A program made the position numbers and the translations under genes. Below are positions 41,801-52,494 of a stretch of DNA of 64,000 nt, in pieces. The DNA lies in assembly GCF_027244095.1 (NCBI RefSeq), contig NC_069670.1:21069820-21133819 (forward strand), read 5' to 3'. This stretch comes from Hemicordylus capensis (Eukaryota > Chordata > Lepidosauria > Squamata > Cordylidae). The notes under the pieces are model-generated. The model was not told where the DNA came from. It saw nothing but the letters and a program-made list of their open reading frames with translations, and searched no databases. Position 1 is the stretch's first letter. Each line of letters starts with the position of its first letter.

Positions 41801-43282
41801 CTCATGGACCTCTCCGGGGGCAGAAATGGGCTCTATAGGGGAGAGAGAGAGAGAGAGCCAGAGTGTGGCTGCTGCTGGCCTGAGGGGTTTCCCGGCCCCT
41901 CCTCAGGGCCCCCCAAAGCCCTGCCGGTCCTCTTCCCTCATGGGGGATCAAGGCGTCTGTCTGTCTCCATTGGGGAGGGGGTCTTATGCAGGCCCCCCTA
42001 CCAAGAGAGCACAGGCCCAGCCAGAGGTGTCGATATTTACTTCTCGGTCTTCCTCCGGCTCTCCTCCAATCATGTGGCTCATCCAGAAGATTGACTCTGA
42101 GATGAGCTTTTGTTCTGTTTTTGCTCCCAAGCAGGGCTTCATTCCACTGCCAAACGAAAAGGAGAAAGATTAGAAAAATAGCCGGGGTGGGGGGTGGGAG
42201 ATAATGCCAGGAAGAAACTGGCACAGGCGGGGGAAAGGATCAACACCCTAATCTGGGCCCCAATCCCTGTCCCGCCCACCTTAAGGAGGCAATGGCCTCT
42301 GTGCAGAGGGAGAAGAGGTGGTGGGGTACGGGGTCCTCCCAGATGTAGGCTATCTCCTCCTGGGAGGGAACAGAGAGCAGGAGGGAGTCACCCCAGAGGC
42401 CCTGGGGGGCTTCCCTTCTCCTGCCCCAGAAGCGCCGAGCCCCCTCTCCCGGCTGGGGTTCACCCTGTTCCAAGGACGGCTGCCTCCTCCCCGCTCACCC
42501 CCAACCAGGCCTCCCCTCCCGCCAGCCGACCCCTTTGCCTCAGAGTTCCCTGCCCCAAATCACTCACCAGCACGGCCTGGGCGGCCAGCCCTTTCGAAAA
42601 CGGAAGGCGCTGCTCCCCCCTCCAGATGGCTTCCTGGCAGGCCTGGATCAGGGCCATCAGGAAAGTGATCCTGCCCCTCCGCTCCTGAAAGGGGCAAGCG
42701 TGGGGCTGTTAGGTGGGGAAGGATTTCCCCTCCGTCCTCCGGAATGGACCAGGCAGGCCCCCTTGGATGAGAGGCTGCCATCCCACCATTTCCCGGTACC
42801 CTGGACAAGGATCTGGGCTTCCTGGGGACCGTACTGGGTGAGGGTGGTTCCCTACCTTCCCTCCTCCTCCTTCTTTCAGCGTTCTGACTTGATGTACCCT
42901 CTGCAGCCTGGCGTGAATGAGATGGCAGGGGGTGGAAGCTGCCGAGTGGGGAAGAGAGGGAGAAGGCAGGACCGTGAGCGAGCTGTCCTTCCAGCCGGGC
43001 CACCCCCTCTCCTTCTGCCCCACCATCCCCCCCAAAAGGGGCTCCTCCTCACCTCCAGCATCCTGTACGGGGGGCGCTGACGGCCCGGGCTTGCTGCTCT
43101 CCCCAACTGGCGGCAGCGAGGGAGGCAGCACGGTGGGAGCAGGGGCCACCCGGTTCTTCCTCCCACAGATGCACCACCAACAGGGGCGGGCAGCTGGCTT
43201 GGAGGCTGTGGGCTCCGCTGGGGCATCCAGGGGGGCCACCCGACTGCTCCTCCTGGAAAAGAAGCCTCGGATCCTGCGCAAC
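38885..43282 (-). CDS. MROH-like (maestro heat-like repeat) gene, copy B
   Basis: Minus-strand exons with matched splice sites: 43282-43053 (Arg-rich LRRIRGFFSRRSSRV, then Pro-rich), 42684-42568, 42359-42280, 42146-42041, 41832-41737, 40798-40670 and 40526-40430. The middle four join in phase to read ...FLMALIQACQEAI...AQAVL / EEIAYIWEDPVPHHL...EAIASL / SGMKPCLGAKTEQKL...FWMSHM / SPFLPPERSMRRMLQ.... The pattern (basic N-terminus, then E(D/E)P..L...A.AIASLSGMKP, then LPPE.SM...L) matches what I recall of avian and reptilian maestro heat-like repeat proteins, helical-repeat proteins of poorly known function that are amplified in sauropsids. Exons between 41.7 and 40.8 kb and the true 3' end were not resolved. 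It is the sister of copy A on the far side of the receptor cluster. Confidence 0.5.
39147..39945 (-). mobile_element. Insertion of about 0.8 kb in MROH-like copy B
   Basis: Absent from the matching place in copy A (about 6560), so it arrived after the duplication. On the minus strand it has a TTAATAAAG polyadenylation-like signal about 60 bases before its end and finishes GGGGACA, as an LTR might. No coding part and no clear target duplication. Possibly a solo LTR; class not certain. Confidence 0.4.
40430..40526 (-). CDS. MROH-like copy B exon (AEQIKPLLPLG)
   Basis: 97 bp, acceptor CTCTCTACAG and donor GAAG|GTAATG. Reads AEQIKPLLPLGIRRVG, then a Ser/Lys-rich part SRAKGDGSHSSDE. It follows the previous exon in phase 0. 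Confidence 0.55.
40670..40798 (-). CDS. MROH-like copy B exon (acidic, MAENVGFLLL)
   Basis: 129 bp, 43 codons, acceptor CAGCTTCTCATTCAG and donor TGAG|GTAAGT. Reads RDCFVQQAIDAEMFSEDEEE, then AAMAENVGFLLLNMAIGPPF. Conserved and open in both copies, which argues for past selection. Confidence 0.6.
41737..41832 (-). CDS. MROH-like copy B exon (SPFLPPERSM)
   Basis: 96 bp, acceptor TCTCCCCTATAG and donor TAAG|GTAAGT, phase 0. Reads SPFLPPERSMRRMLQAML, then KPTLTHLIRIAK. The copy A counterpart has two stops. Confidence 0.65.
42041..42146 (-). CDS. MROH-like copy B exon (GMKPCLGAK)
   Basis: 106 bp, acceptor TTTCGTTTGGCAG and donor GAGAA|GTAAAT. Open throughout (GMKPCLGAKTEQKL, then FWMSHMIGGEPEEDRE); copy A has a TAG here. 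Confidence 0.65.
42280..42359 (-). CDS. MROH-like copy B exon (EEIAYIWEDP)
   Basis: 80 bp, acceptor CCCTCCCAG and donor TTAAG|GTGGGC. It ends in phase 2 and the next exon supplies T to make Ser, giving IASLSGMKPC. This exact fit across the junction supports both exons. Confidence 0.65.
42568..42684 (-). CDS. MROH-like copy B exon (ERRGRITFLMALIQ)
   Basis: 117 bp, 39 codons, acceptor CCTTTCAG and donor GCTG|GTGAGT, phase 0 at both ends. Amphipathic helical text ERRGRITFLMALIQACQEAI. Identical in length to 9464-9580 of copy A. Confidence 0.6.
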
Positions 43283-43375
43283 CTAGAAGAGAGCAGGAAG
43301 ACAGTGAGAACGAGGCTCTTGGGCAGGAATGTTGGTGGGGTGTGGGGGGGGGCGAGAGGGAGCAGATGGAGCACA

Positions 43376-43640
43376 TTCCAACTATTATCGGACTGTGGAA
43401 TTGAGGCACCAAAGCCCACAGTGATGTTTGAGGATAACCAAGGTTGTATCCAGATCTCCCAAATGGAGAAAAGGAGGTCTCGAACCCAGCACGTTCCTAT
43501 CAAGTACCACTATGGTCGAGACTTGCAAGAGAAAGGGGTGGTCCAGTCGAAGCACAGCCCAGCAGAAGAGATGCTGGCAGATGGATTAACCAAGGCATTG
43601 CCCAGAGGAGAGGTCTCGGAAACAGGATTCAGTGCATTGA
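43376..43640 (+). mobile_element. Ty1/copia RNase H fragment (fossil)
   Basis: Reads close to the RNase H part of the element at 0.8-4.8 kb: PTVMFEDNQGCIQISQMEK, then HVPIKYHYGRDLQEKG and EEMLADGLTKAL. An isolated, truncated piece in the opposite orientation, joined directly to the 5' side of the MROH-like gene. No LTR seen. Confidence 0.88.
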
Positions 43641-43689
43641 CCTTTTGCATCAACTTTGGGGTATCCTCAAACGGTTCAACCTGTCTCTA

Positions 43690-44800
43690 CTCTATGACCC
43701 TTCCCCCTTTTAAATTTTTATTTAATCAGACAATACGTCAACATGAATAGTAAAACTGATACATAATGACATCCATTAACCATCCTTCCAGAGATGTAAA
43801 TCATTAGATGGAGGAGAATGACTGAAATTATCTTGATTTGTGAACACAATATAATCCGACCATATCATGAAAAAAGACCAATAATATGGGTCAATTTTTC
43901 AGATAGGGCAATAAGCCACATAGACTGATACCAAGATGTCAAAGACATGGTTTTATGCTTCCAGTATTGGGCAATGGATAATCTAGCTGCACTTAACATG
44001 GAAACTGTAAGATCCTTAAACAATAGTGCCAAATTAGCTCCTGAAAATACATTTAATAGAGCCAACTCTGCTCTCATATCTAATCTCTGTTGTGTAATTT
44101 TACCCATTTTTAAAAATACCTCTGTCCAAAAGAAGAAAATACTGGGACAAGACCACCATAAATGCAAGTATGTTCCCCTATTTCCACAGCCGTTCCAGCA
44201 TAGCGGGGACAAACTCTTATGAATGTGGGATAATCTGGAAGGGGTCAAATACCACCTGTGAAAGAGCTTCACAAAATTCTCTCTAAGGAAGAGGTAGAAA
44301 ACACCAGCTTCCATTTCAGTATTCAATTCCATTGTGAGTTGCTAATAGTTTGTTGTAGGTCATTTTCCCAGGCCAACCTAAGGCCAATTAATGGATCAGA
44401 TGTTTGAATTATTAGAATCTCGGATAATCTAGAAATAAATCCCTTAGACACTTATGAAGCCTTTAATATTAATTCCTCAAACATAGTCAAATTCCTCTTA
44501 GCCTGCTTAACTATATCAGGATGCAAAATAAAGGACTGAAACAGAAGAAAATTTAACCAAGAGTAATGCTTATTCATAAACTTCTCCCAAATAGTTTCGA
44601 AATCAATTGGCTTATCCAAATAATAAAAATCCTTTAATCTATTTGCAACACCTCCAAAAACACCAAGAAATCGAGAGGGTGAGTCTGAAGCTGGAAATTT
44701 AGGATGACTACATATGGATAACAAGGGGGAATATGGAGGTAGGAATTTTATGCCATTTCCCCCAGATCTTAAAAGTGGTTCTTAAAAACGGATTGATAAC
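43690..44800 (-). mobile_element. L1-type LINE ORF2 C-terminal remnant
   Basis: Minus-strand frames read KLFHRWYLTPSRLSHIHKSL, then WNGCGNRGTYLHLWWSCPSI (the L1 ORF2 cysteine-rich tail) at about 43865-44330, and an upstream piece near 44452-44724 in another frame. A-rich end near 43700-43720. 5' truncated and frameshifted. Confidence 0.75.
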
Positions 44801-45900
44801 AGATTTAGAACTCTTAATAAATTCAAATATCAACAGTCTTAATATTACCGAGATGTTCTTCAGGAACCTGATATGACTCCTCAGCTATTTCCTGTTGAGT
44901 CACAGAATCCCTTCCTTTCCTCTTAGAGAGCAGATGGACACCTCTCTCTCTTCCGACCTATTCCTTATGTAGACCTTTGGATGGTCTTTCCTCTCCAAAG
45001 GTGTACTTCACTAATCAACTGAGTTAGTATTTTATTCTACAAGAATCTCCCGTGTCTTCTGTAAATAGCTGCAAGAACTAAACTCTGCAAAACCACTCTG
45101 TTAACTGGAGTGGGTAGCTCTGCTTAGTGCTCTGCTTATTAACTTTGGGATAAATATTACAACCCTCAACATGCCATGCCTTGAGATCAGAGTATTAGGT
45201 GCTTTCTAAATGAAATGGAATGGAAGAATTAAATCAATACTTACATAATCAGCAGGATCGCTGTTCCTCGACGATAAAAATTTCCAACACTAACACCAAC
45301 ACTAACACCTAACTAACTCAAAAAGAAAAACAAAAACCAAAAAAACTCCCCAAACTAAAACAGACACAGCCCAACCCCCTCCCAATCCCTCCCTCTCCAA
45401 CGAATACTTTGAAACCCAAGAAACCTAACTCAATCTAACTACAATCTAACTAAATCTAACGCTATCAGAAAAACAAAATCTAAAAACTAACAGAAACTAG
45501 AACCAATCCCAACCACCTCCCCCCTCCCTATCCCAAACAAATCCCCGCTTCAAATCGCTTCGATATCCTTCCTCTACACTCTACTCAATCTCTCTCTCTT
45601 TCTCTCTCACAATCGCGCCCAATCTCTCTCTAAACGACTTTCGCTGCCACAGCCTCTCTCTCAGACACCTGCTCTCTTTCACTCTCACATTCATTCAAGG
45701 GAGCCAGAGATAACGGCTGCCCCAGGACCCAGGAGCGACAGGTGATGTCACAAAGGGGGACGCATCACCAGCTAACTGCCAACTCAACGGCCGCTGGTCC
45801 AAGGGTCTCTCCTTTCCAGGCCACGTCCTTGTTCCCCCCAAGAGGCCTCCGCCTTCCCCACTCTTGCTAGAGGGGCACTGTCCCAAATCCCTTCTGGGAG
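44801..45900. other. Low-complexity stretch, no gene seen
   Basis: Includes A/C-rich ACTAAC-type runs (45290-45560) and CT-rich runs (45580-45690). These may be tail or simple-repeat expansions. No coding signature. Confidence 0.5.
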
Positions 45901-45959
45901 ACCAGTGTAGACCCCCAAACATGGATGTAAGAAAAAACAAAAAGACCTTTGAAAGTTTA

Positions 45960-46200
45960 GAGTAGACCAACCAACTCAGCGACTCACGAGTAGACCCCAG
46001 CTGCCATACTTGTGAGTTGGTTTACTCCTGAGTATACCCTGGTAGCCTTACTCACAAGTAGACCCCGCTAAGCTTATTCGTGAGTAGACCCCGGGTGGCT
46101 TACTCATGAGTAGACCCCGCTCAGCTTACTCGTGAGTAGACCCCAGTTGGCTTACTCGTGAGTAGACCCCAGTTGGCTTACTCGTGAGTAGACACCCTGT
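45960..46200. repeat. 26-bp minisatellite (GAGTAGACCCC)
   Basis: About seven or eight variant copies of a unit containing GTGAGTAGACCCCAGTTGGC and TTACTC. Confidence 0.85.
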
Positions 46201-46507
46201 CCGCTACTCACGCCGACCCCCCACCCCTTCCAGCTCCATGCTGTTTGAGCAAAGGCTTCTCCCAAAATCTTCCTATGATATTGTTAGTTCTAAAGGTGCC
46301 ACCACGAACGCACTTATCGACAGAGCTTAAATCAACCCCTCACGTGGAACTCCCAGGGAAATTCTCCTGCTTTTGCAACTGAAAAAGGATAGGAAAAACT
46401 ACCATGTGCAAGCTTACACGTGGTGATCAAACGAGAAGTTTCTGAACAGATGAGGCCTGTTGCAGCAGAGAGAAAAGCCCCCTTTGCTAGACGTAAAAAT
46501 CAGCTTG

Positions 46508-46830
46508 GATAAGCTTGTAAAATGTAAAGAACAAGATGGGGGGAGCTTCATTCAAATGCTACACACTTCTTCAGTCTTAGGCCCCCTCAGCTTTTAGTTA
46601 CCAGTAAAAATGGCAGACTTTAAGAATTGTGTTGACGCAGTTGCAAAAAACATGGATGTAAGAAAAAACAAAATGACCTTTAAAAGGTTAGAGTAGACCA
46701 ACCCCCTCAGCGACTCACAAGTAGACCCCAGCTGCCATACTTGATAAGCTTGTAAAATGTAAAGAACAAGATGGGGGGGAGCTTCATTCAAATGCTACAC
46801 ACTTCTTCAGTCTTAGGCCCCCTCAGCTTT
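46508..46830. repeat. Local direct duplication
   Basis: TTGATAAGCTTGTAAAATGT...CCCCTCAGCTTT at about 46508-46590 recurs almost unchanged at 46742-46830. A second block, ACATGGATGTAAGAAAAAAC, is shared by 45918-45995 and 46648-46742. Confidence 0.85.
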
Positions 46831-48215
46831 CAGTTTTTTAGTCTGTTAGTTTAGCTGCATTTTTCACATTTCAACCTGTCCAAGGTTGTTCATGGGTTTT
46901 GTTTTGTATTCATTGACTTGTTATCTGTGATTCCTGGTTCTTTATCTATACATTTATCAACTACTGCTGACCACTTAATACAGCAAGGTCTTATATATGC
47001 TGTTAAATTTAACTGTGTCTCACAGTTAGCATCTCTGTCTTTAGATGCCGTGTTCCTGGAAAATGGCCACTAACAGCTCTGAGGCAGCTTTCACTGCAGG
47101 TGCCTCAAGCCTCCATGAGGAGAGGAAGCTCTGGAAAATTATAATATAATCAATTGTACTAGCCTCAGAGTTTGATATGAATGTGAACATCCCTATTTTA
47201 ACCCCCATCCACCACCCCATTCAAAATAAAAAGCCTGCTGCTGAGAGGGTAGGGGATAAGCCCCATCATATTCAGGGGTAAGGGCATGAAAGTGTGTATA
47301 AAGAGCTCCATCATCACCCAGGCATTAATCACCTGCTAAGACTATTAATAATGTACTCTTCCAATTTGGACATCTCCTTAATCTGCGATTGCAGTAGCTG
47401 TGGGGGAAGATCAACAATCCAGAAATTGCTAGATTTGAACTTGATGGCCAAAGATGTTGCAAAGTGGGCAAAAGAGTCAAGTCTGGTAATGGAGGCCTGC
47501 AACCCAGTGGAAATAAACCACCCTAGACCAGAACAAGACCATCCTCCTTTGGAGCTAGGCAAAGCCTTAAGCAAATATAAGGCAAAGCTATTAAGCTCAA
47601 TATCCTCCATGGTCCAAGTTTCTAGGAGCTAGGATAGCCATATAGCTATATTCCAGGAGGTGGGCATGGGGCATATAATGAAACATGCATTGTTAGTTGG
47701 GGAATAAATCTCATAAGGGTGTTTATCAGCCCTTGACTCGCCAACTGCACTGGCTGGTGTTATGCTTTCCCCTGAGGCACTCTGATCCTTTTTGGACTCA
47801 TTGAGCCTTTTGAGAAGCTATAGTTTGAGGTGAATCAGATTTTGTTGGCGGACTACTACCAAGAAGCGTTTGGTGTCTCATCTATTAATTGGTTTTTTGT
47901 TTGTTTTAATTGGTTATTAATTTCACAGCACCTGGGGAAAAAAAGTGGTGGCAACGGGGGGGGGGGCGGCATTGAGGTTAAAGGGTTATTAGATTTATGA
48001 AACAGAAATGGGGGCAATGGATGGCAGGCCATTTTGGGGATGGAGGGCTTGCCACCCCTATGGGGCTGCTTTTGTGTGCAATGTCACAAATTGTGCTCAC
48101 TTAAAACTTGCCCTCCATGCATCCTTATTTGTTCTTGGTCTTTGAGGCCCAAATCAAGACAGGGAGGATAGAGCACAAGCAAAGATACTCCACTTTGTCT
48201 TGGTCCTATACTGCC
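46831..48215. other. No gene I can support
   Basis: An open frame at 47294-47632 (+, 112 codons) has no recognisable domain, splice context or codon signature. A G-rich run lies at 47958-47967. Confidence 0.4.
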
Positions 48216-48217
48216 TT

Positions 48218-49145
48218 AAGAACATAAGAACAGCCCTGCTGGATCAGACCCAAGGCCCATCTAGTACAGCATCCTGTTTCACACAGTAGCCTACCAGATT
48301 CCTCTGGGAAGCCCACAGGCAAGAGCTGAGGGCATGTCCTCTCTCCTGCTGTTACCCCCCCCCCCCGCAACTGGTATTTAGAGGTAATACTAAATATAGG
48401 CCATCTCTGAGTCTGGAGGTGGCCTATAGCCCTCAGACTAATAGCTGTTGATATACCTGTCCTCCATGACTGTATCTAAACCTTAAAGCCAAATAGGCTG
48501 CAGGCAATCACCACATCCTGTAGCAAAGAATTCCACAAGTTGATTATGCTTTATGTGAACAAGTACTTCCTTTTGTTGGTTCTAAATAGGAGCAGTTTCA
48601 TTGGATGACTCCTGGTTCTACTGTTATGAGAGGCGGAGAAAAACAGCGAGCGCATAAGGGCATCCTGGAGAGACCCCTGAGTCCAGCCTCCCGTTTGGGG
48701 GTCTACTTGTGTGTTGCTGTGAGCTGCAGTGACACACAAGTAAAAAAACCAAGGCTAGCAGAGCGATTGCTCCGTTTACCTTGTTTAAGGGGAGGGGGAT
48801 TTAATGAGGCTAGCTGTTGGGAGCTGCGCAGCTCCCGTTGCAGCAAACGATCGCCCCAAAGTGGGCTGGGCTCCCTTAGCCCACTTTTGGGTGATCGTGG
48901 GAATAGCCTCAGTCTCTCTCCATACCATGTCTCAGTCTCTCTCCATACCATTCTCTCCATACCATGCATGATTTTATAGACCTCTATCATGTCTCCCCCA
49001 GTTGTCTTTTTATAAAGTAAAAAGCCCCAGGTGTCGTGTTGTAGCCTTACCTCATAAGGAAGGTGCTCTAGGTCCCTGATCATCTTGGTTGACCCTCTTC
49101 TGTACTTTCTCCATTTCTATAATGTCCTTTCTGAGGTATGGTGAC
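48218..49145 (-). mobile_element. CR1-type LINE 3' end, interrupted
   Basis: Starts ACATAAGAACAGCCCTGCTG and runs back through TTGATTATGCTTTATGTGAA to CCTCATAAGGAAGGTGCTC and GATCATCTTGG, corresponding to the C-terminal RT-domain end (TKMIRGLEHL). It is split by the foldback insertion at 48645-48905. Confidence 0.85.
48645..48905. mobile_element. Foldback element inside the CR1 copy
   Basis: An extra block compared with the matching CR1 at 63.74-63.8 kb. It contains inverted repeats (GATCGCCCCAAAGTGGGCTG with AGCCCACTTTTGGGTGATCG) and a GGGGGTCTACTTGTGTG part similar to the 23.5-kb foldback element. Confidence 0.55.
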
Positions 49146-49349
49146 AAGAACTGTGCAGGACCAGGACAGTGTGGGGCATCTTTCTGCAGACACTTTCTTC
49201 ACTGCTACAAAATAGACTCTAGCCTGTGCTTGGTTGGATTAACTACAATTAAGTAATTGACCTAATTGCTTCATCAGCAACTCTGTGTACATAGGGAGCC
49301 ATTCAGGCTTTGTGGTTTGGTCAGGGTGGTTGATTGATTGACTGATTAA

Positions 49350-50690
49350 GTGTCATCAAATCGGTGTCGACTCTTAGCGATCACAGGATGATCTGTCTTC
49401 AACTTGGCATTTAAGGTCATTCAGTGGTGCATTCATTGCTGTTGTAATAGAGTCCATCCACCTTGCTGCTGGTCGTTGTCGTCTTCTTTCCTTCAACTTT
49501 CCCCAGCATTATAGACTTCTCAAGGGAGCTGGGTATTTGCATAAAATGTCCAAAGTATGATAGTTTGAGCCTGGTCATTTATGCCTCAAGTGAAAATTCT
49601 GGATTGATTTGTTCTATGATCCTTTTGTTTGTTTTCCTGGCTGTCCATGGTATCCTCAAATGTCTCCTCCAGCACCAAAGTTCAAAAGCGTCAATACTTT
49701 TTCTATCTTGCTTCTTCAAAGTCCAGCTTTCACATCCATAGAATGTCATGCCAAAAACCATTGTCTGAATGACTCTAATCTTTGTAGGTTATAGCATCTA
49801 AATATCCTTTCCAAGGCCTTCATTGCAACCCCACCTAGTCTGCAGCATATTTCTTGACTGCTGGATCCTTTATTGTTGACAGTCAATCCTAAAAGGAAGA
49901 AGCTATCCACCACTTCAATGTGTTCATTATCAATTCTCAGGCTGGTTGCTGTACCCGTTCTCATTAGTCTTCTTTACATTTTGTTGTAGTACTATTTTTT
50001 ACTGTACTCCTTGACTTTCATTACTAGAGCTTGCAGATCATCCACATTCTCAGCTATCAGAGTACTGTCATCAGCGTAGCACAGATTATTGATGTTTCTT
50101 CCTCCAACTTTAAAACCACACTCATCTTGAATAAAGAAGGAGAAAGTATACAGTCTTGTCTTACTATTTTGCCTACCTGGAACCAGTCTGTTTCACCATG
50201 TTCCATCTGTACTACTGTGGCTTCCTGTCCAGTGTATAGGCTTCCCATGAGAACAATGAGATGTTCTGGGATGCCCATTTTCCTAAGGTCAGGATATCTA
50301 GGAGCAATTAATGGAATGAGATTACCCTCATTCCAAGGCATCAGCAGGTCTGCAGGGGTGTAACTATAAAAGGGCAAGGGAAGACTGTTGTCTTGGGGGG
50401 CCCTGCCTCGGGGGCCCCTGCCTCGGGGGGGTGCCCCAGAGACATGTCTCCCCCACCCAACGCCCACCTGAGCTTCCTTGAATTAAAAAAATGTAGAGGA
50501 AGGCAGTGATGGGGGCATTTTAAAATTTTGTCTCTGGGCCCACTCCAACCTTGTTATGCTCCTGCAGGTCTGCCAGACATTTCAGCAGGAAAACCCTTTG
50601 GAGTCATTTTATTCTCTTGGTCCTTATAGCAACTTGCAGTACTATTCAGCATGGTATCCTTCTGGGCTGCCCCACTGGAATGGGATTTGG
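49350..50690 (-). mobile_element. Bov-B (RTE clade) LINE fragment
   Basis: Minus-strand frames carry Bov-B reverse transcriptase text: MGIPEHLIVLMGSLYTGQEA and VRQDCILSPSLF (50.1-50.3 kb), IDNEHIEVVDSFFLLGLTV (49.8-49.95 kb), and FYGCESWTLKKQDRKSIDAF with WCWRRHLRIPWTARK (49.58-49.76 kb). The frames are shifted relative to each other, so the copy is dead. A hAT-type MITE splits it at 50353-50564. Confidence 0.88.
50353..50564. mobile_element. hAT-type MITE with perfect 8-bp target duplication
   Basis: 212 bp with ends CAGGGGTGTAACTAT and CCTTGTTATGCTCCTG as inverted copies. CAGGTCTG flanks it on both sides (50345-50352, 50565-50572). Inserted in the Bov-B fragment. Confidence 0.85.
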
Positions 50691-51174
50691 AAGGAGGGGC
50701 CAGGTAATGGTGTCCTTTCGGGGGGGGGGGGTCAATCCTAGAAGGCGGTATTAGAGGACTACGATTCCATCTCTTGTTTCCCATTCTTTTCAGCATCTAC
50801 TTCCATGTGTAGCAGTGAGAGAGAGATACTGAAACTGGACTGCATGATTTGAAGAGAGTATGTCTGGGCTGCTCAGACATTAAACTATAGCTATAAGAAA
50901 GCTGAATGTTGCATGTTTTCTATCTGAGTAACAATGTACTGCTTCCATTACTGGAGAACATAGGAAGCTGGCATATACTGAGTCTGACCATTGGTCCATC
51001 TAGCTTAGTATTGTCTAGCTCAGTATTGCTCAGTTGGAAGACTACTCTGAAGAGCAGACACAGCTGAGGAGTTGAGCAAGTTTTTCTAAACATCTAGCCT
51101 TTCCCCCTTCAAACTAACAGGAAGAGGGGGGATTTTTAGGGGCTGGTTTCTCTTTAAGGGGTAAGTCTTTGTGT

Positions 51175-51225
51175 GTGTGAGAGAGAGAGGGAGAGAGAAG
51201 GAGAGAGAGGGAGAGAGAGAGATTT
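51175..51225. repeat. GA-rich microsatellite
   Basis: Purine-rich GAGAGA and GGGAGA run following a GTGTGT stretch. Confidence 0.85.
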
Positions 51226-51629
51226 GCCAGGGCTAGCAAACTCCAGTGTTCTAGTTTGTCTCTGCCTGGAGGGGGTGGAGTCAGCTAGGGCTGAGGGAGG
51301 CCCCACATTCTTTTGACATTCCTTTGGCTCACATCCTGTGTCTCAGTTGGAAGACTACTCTTTACATAAGAGGTGAAGGCCCGAGAGCACAGTGAACAGG
51401 GATAGCAAACAGGACATAGGAGTTTTGCAGGAGTTTAGCAGGAAGTGTGCAGGGGAGCCTGGAACATGCCCCTGTGATCACAAGGAGCCTGGTGGAGAAG
51501 AGAACGTACATTACACACCTTCATTTCTTCTACTCATTTTGACTGTCTTTTCAACAGCGCCAACTGTCAACTGCCATGTGCCAACTACACCCCACTCTCA
51601 CCCGCAAGGCAGTGAGGTACAACTCAGTT

Positions 51630-52480
51630 TAAGTTAAGTGCCTAATGGGTAGAGGCTACCACCCAAATTGCAGAGGAATTGGGCAAAGGGCTGATTTTTG
51701 GTGAATTGTTGAAGTTTTAGTGTCTCTGGGGTAGATTTGGGGCATAGAGTGGGATCAGGGGGCAGAAGGGTGGGGTGGTAGTGCATAATGGGTGGAGGCT
51801 ACCACCAAAATTTCAGGGGGATTGGGCAAAGGGCTGATTTTTGGTGAATTGTTGAAGTTTATGCATCTTTAAGGTCTCCCCCCATAAGGTATAATGGAGG
51901 TATATCGCTTCATGTCGGGGGGACAGCTGTGGCCTGGAGTGGTTGGTGGTAGTGTCCAAGGAAGGCAAGGTATCAACCAGAATTTTTTCAAAGGATTTGG
52001 GCAGAGGGCTGATTTTTGGTGATTTGTTGAAGTTTACGCATCTTTAAGGTTTTCTCCATAGGGAATCCATGTAGGTTTCAGCAGCCCCATAATTGCAATT
52101 GGGGGGCGCTGGGGTGGCCCAGAGTGAGTGGCGGTGTAGTGAACAGAGTGTGTAAGCCTCCTCCATGGGTTTCTGGGGTACAGAAGAAGGGTTCTATTGT
52201 ACAGGGTACAACAGAAACCTGTACCCCATGGGTTCATGGGGTACAGGGTTCTTTTATTTCTGAGGTGTTCTGAGTGTAGATTCTCTGTTAGCAAATAAGA
52301 GTTGATTCATGGTTTGTATTGAAAATCTCATTTGCTACCAGAAAATCTACGCTCAGAACTTCAACAATTCACCAAAAATCAGCCCTTTCCCCAATCCCTC
52401 TGCAATTTGGGTGGTAGCCTCCACCCATTAGGCACTACCACCCCACTCTTTTGGCCCTGGGACCCATTTTTTGATCCAAA
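51630..52480. repeat. Cluster of direct and inverted copies of a 90-bp motif
   Basis: The motif TTGGGCAAAGGGCTGATTTT plus GGTGAATTGTTGAAGTTT occurs near 51680, 51825 and (diverged) 52000 in direct orientation and near 52345-52390 inverted. The flanking motif AATGGGTAGAGGCTACCACC also repeats. It looks like a foldback element; superfamily unknown. Confidence 0.6.
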
Positions 52481-52494
52481 TCTATTCGGATTGG

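Noticed and set aside
47294-47632. 112-codon open frame
   Set aside because: No domain, splice context or conservation evidence; length is within chance for this sequence.
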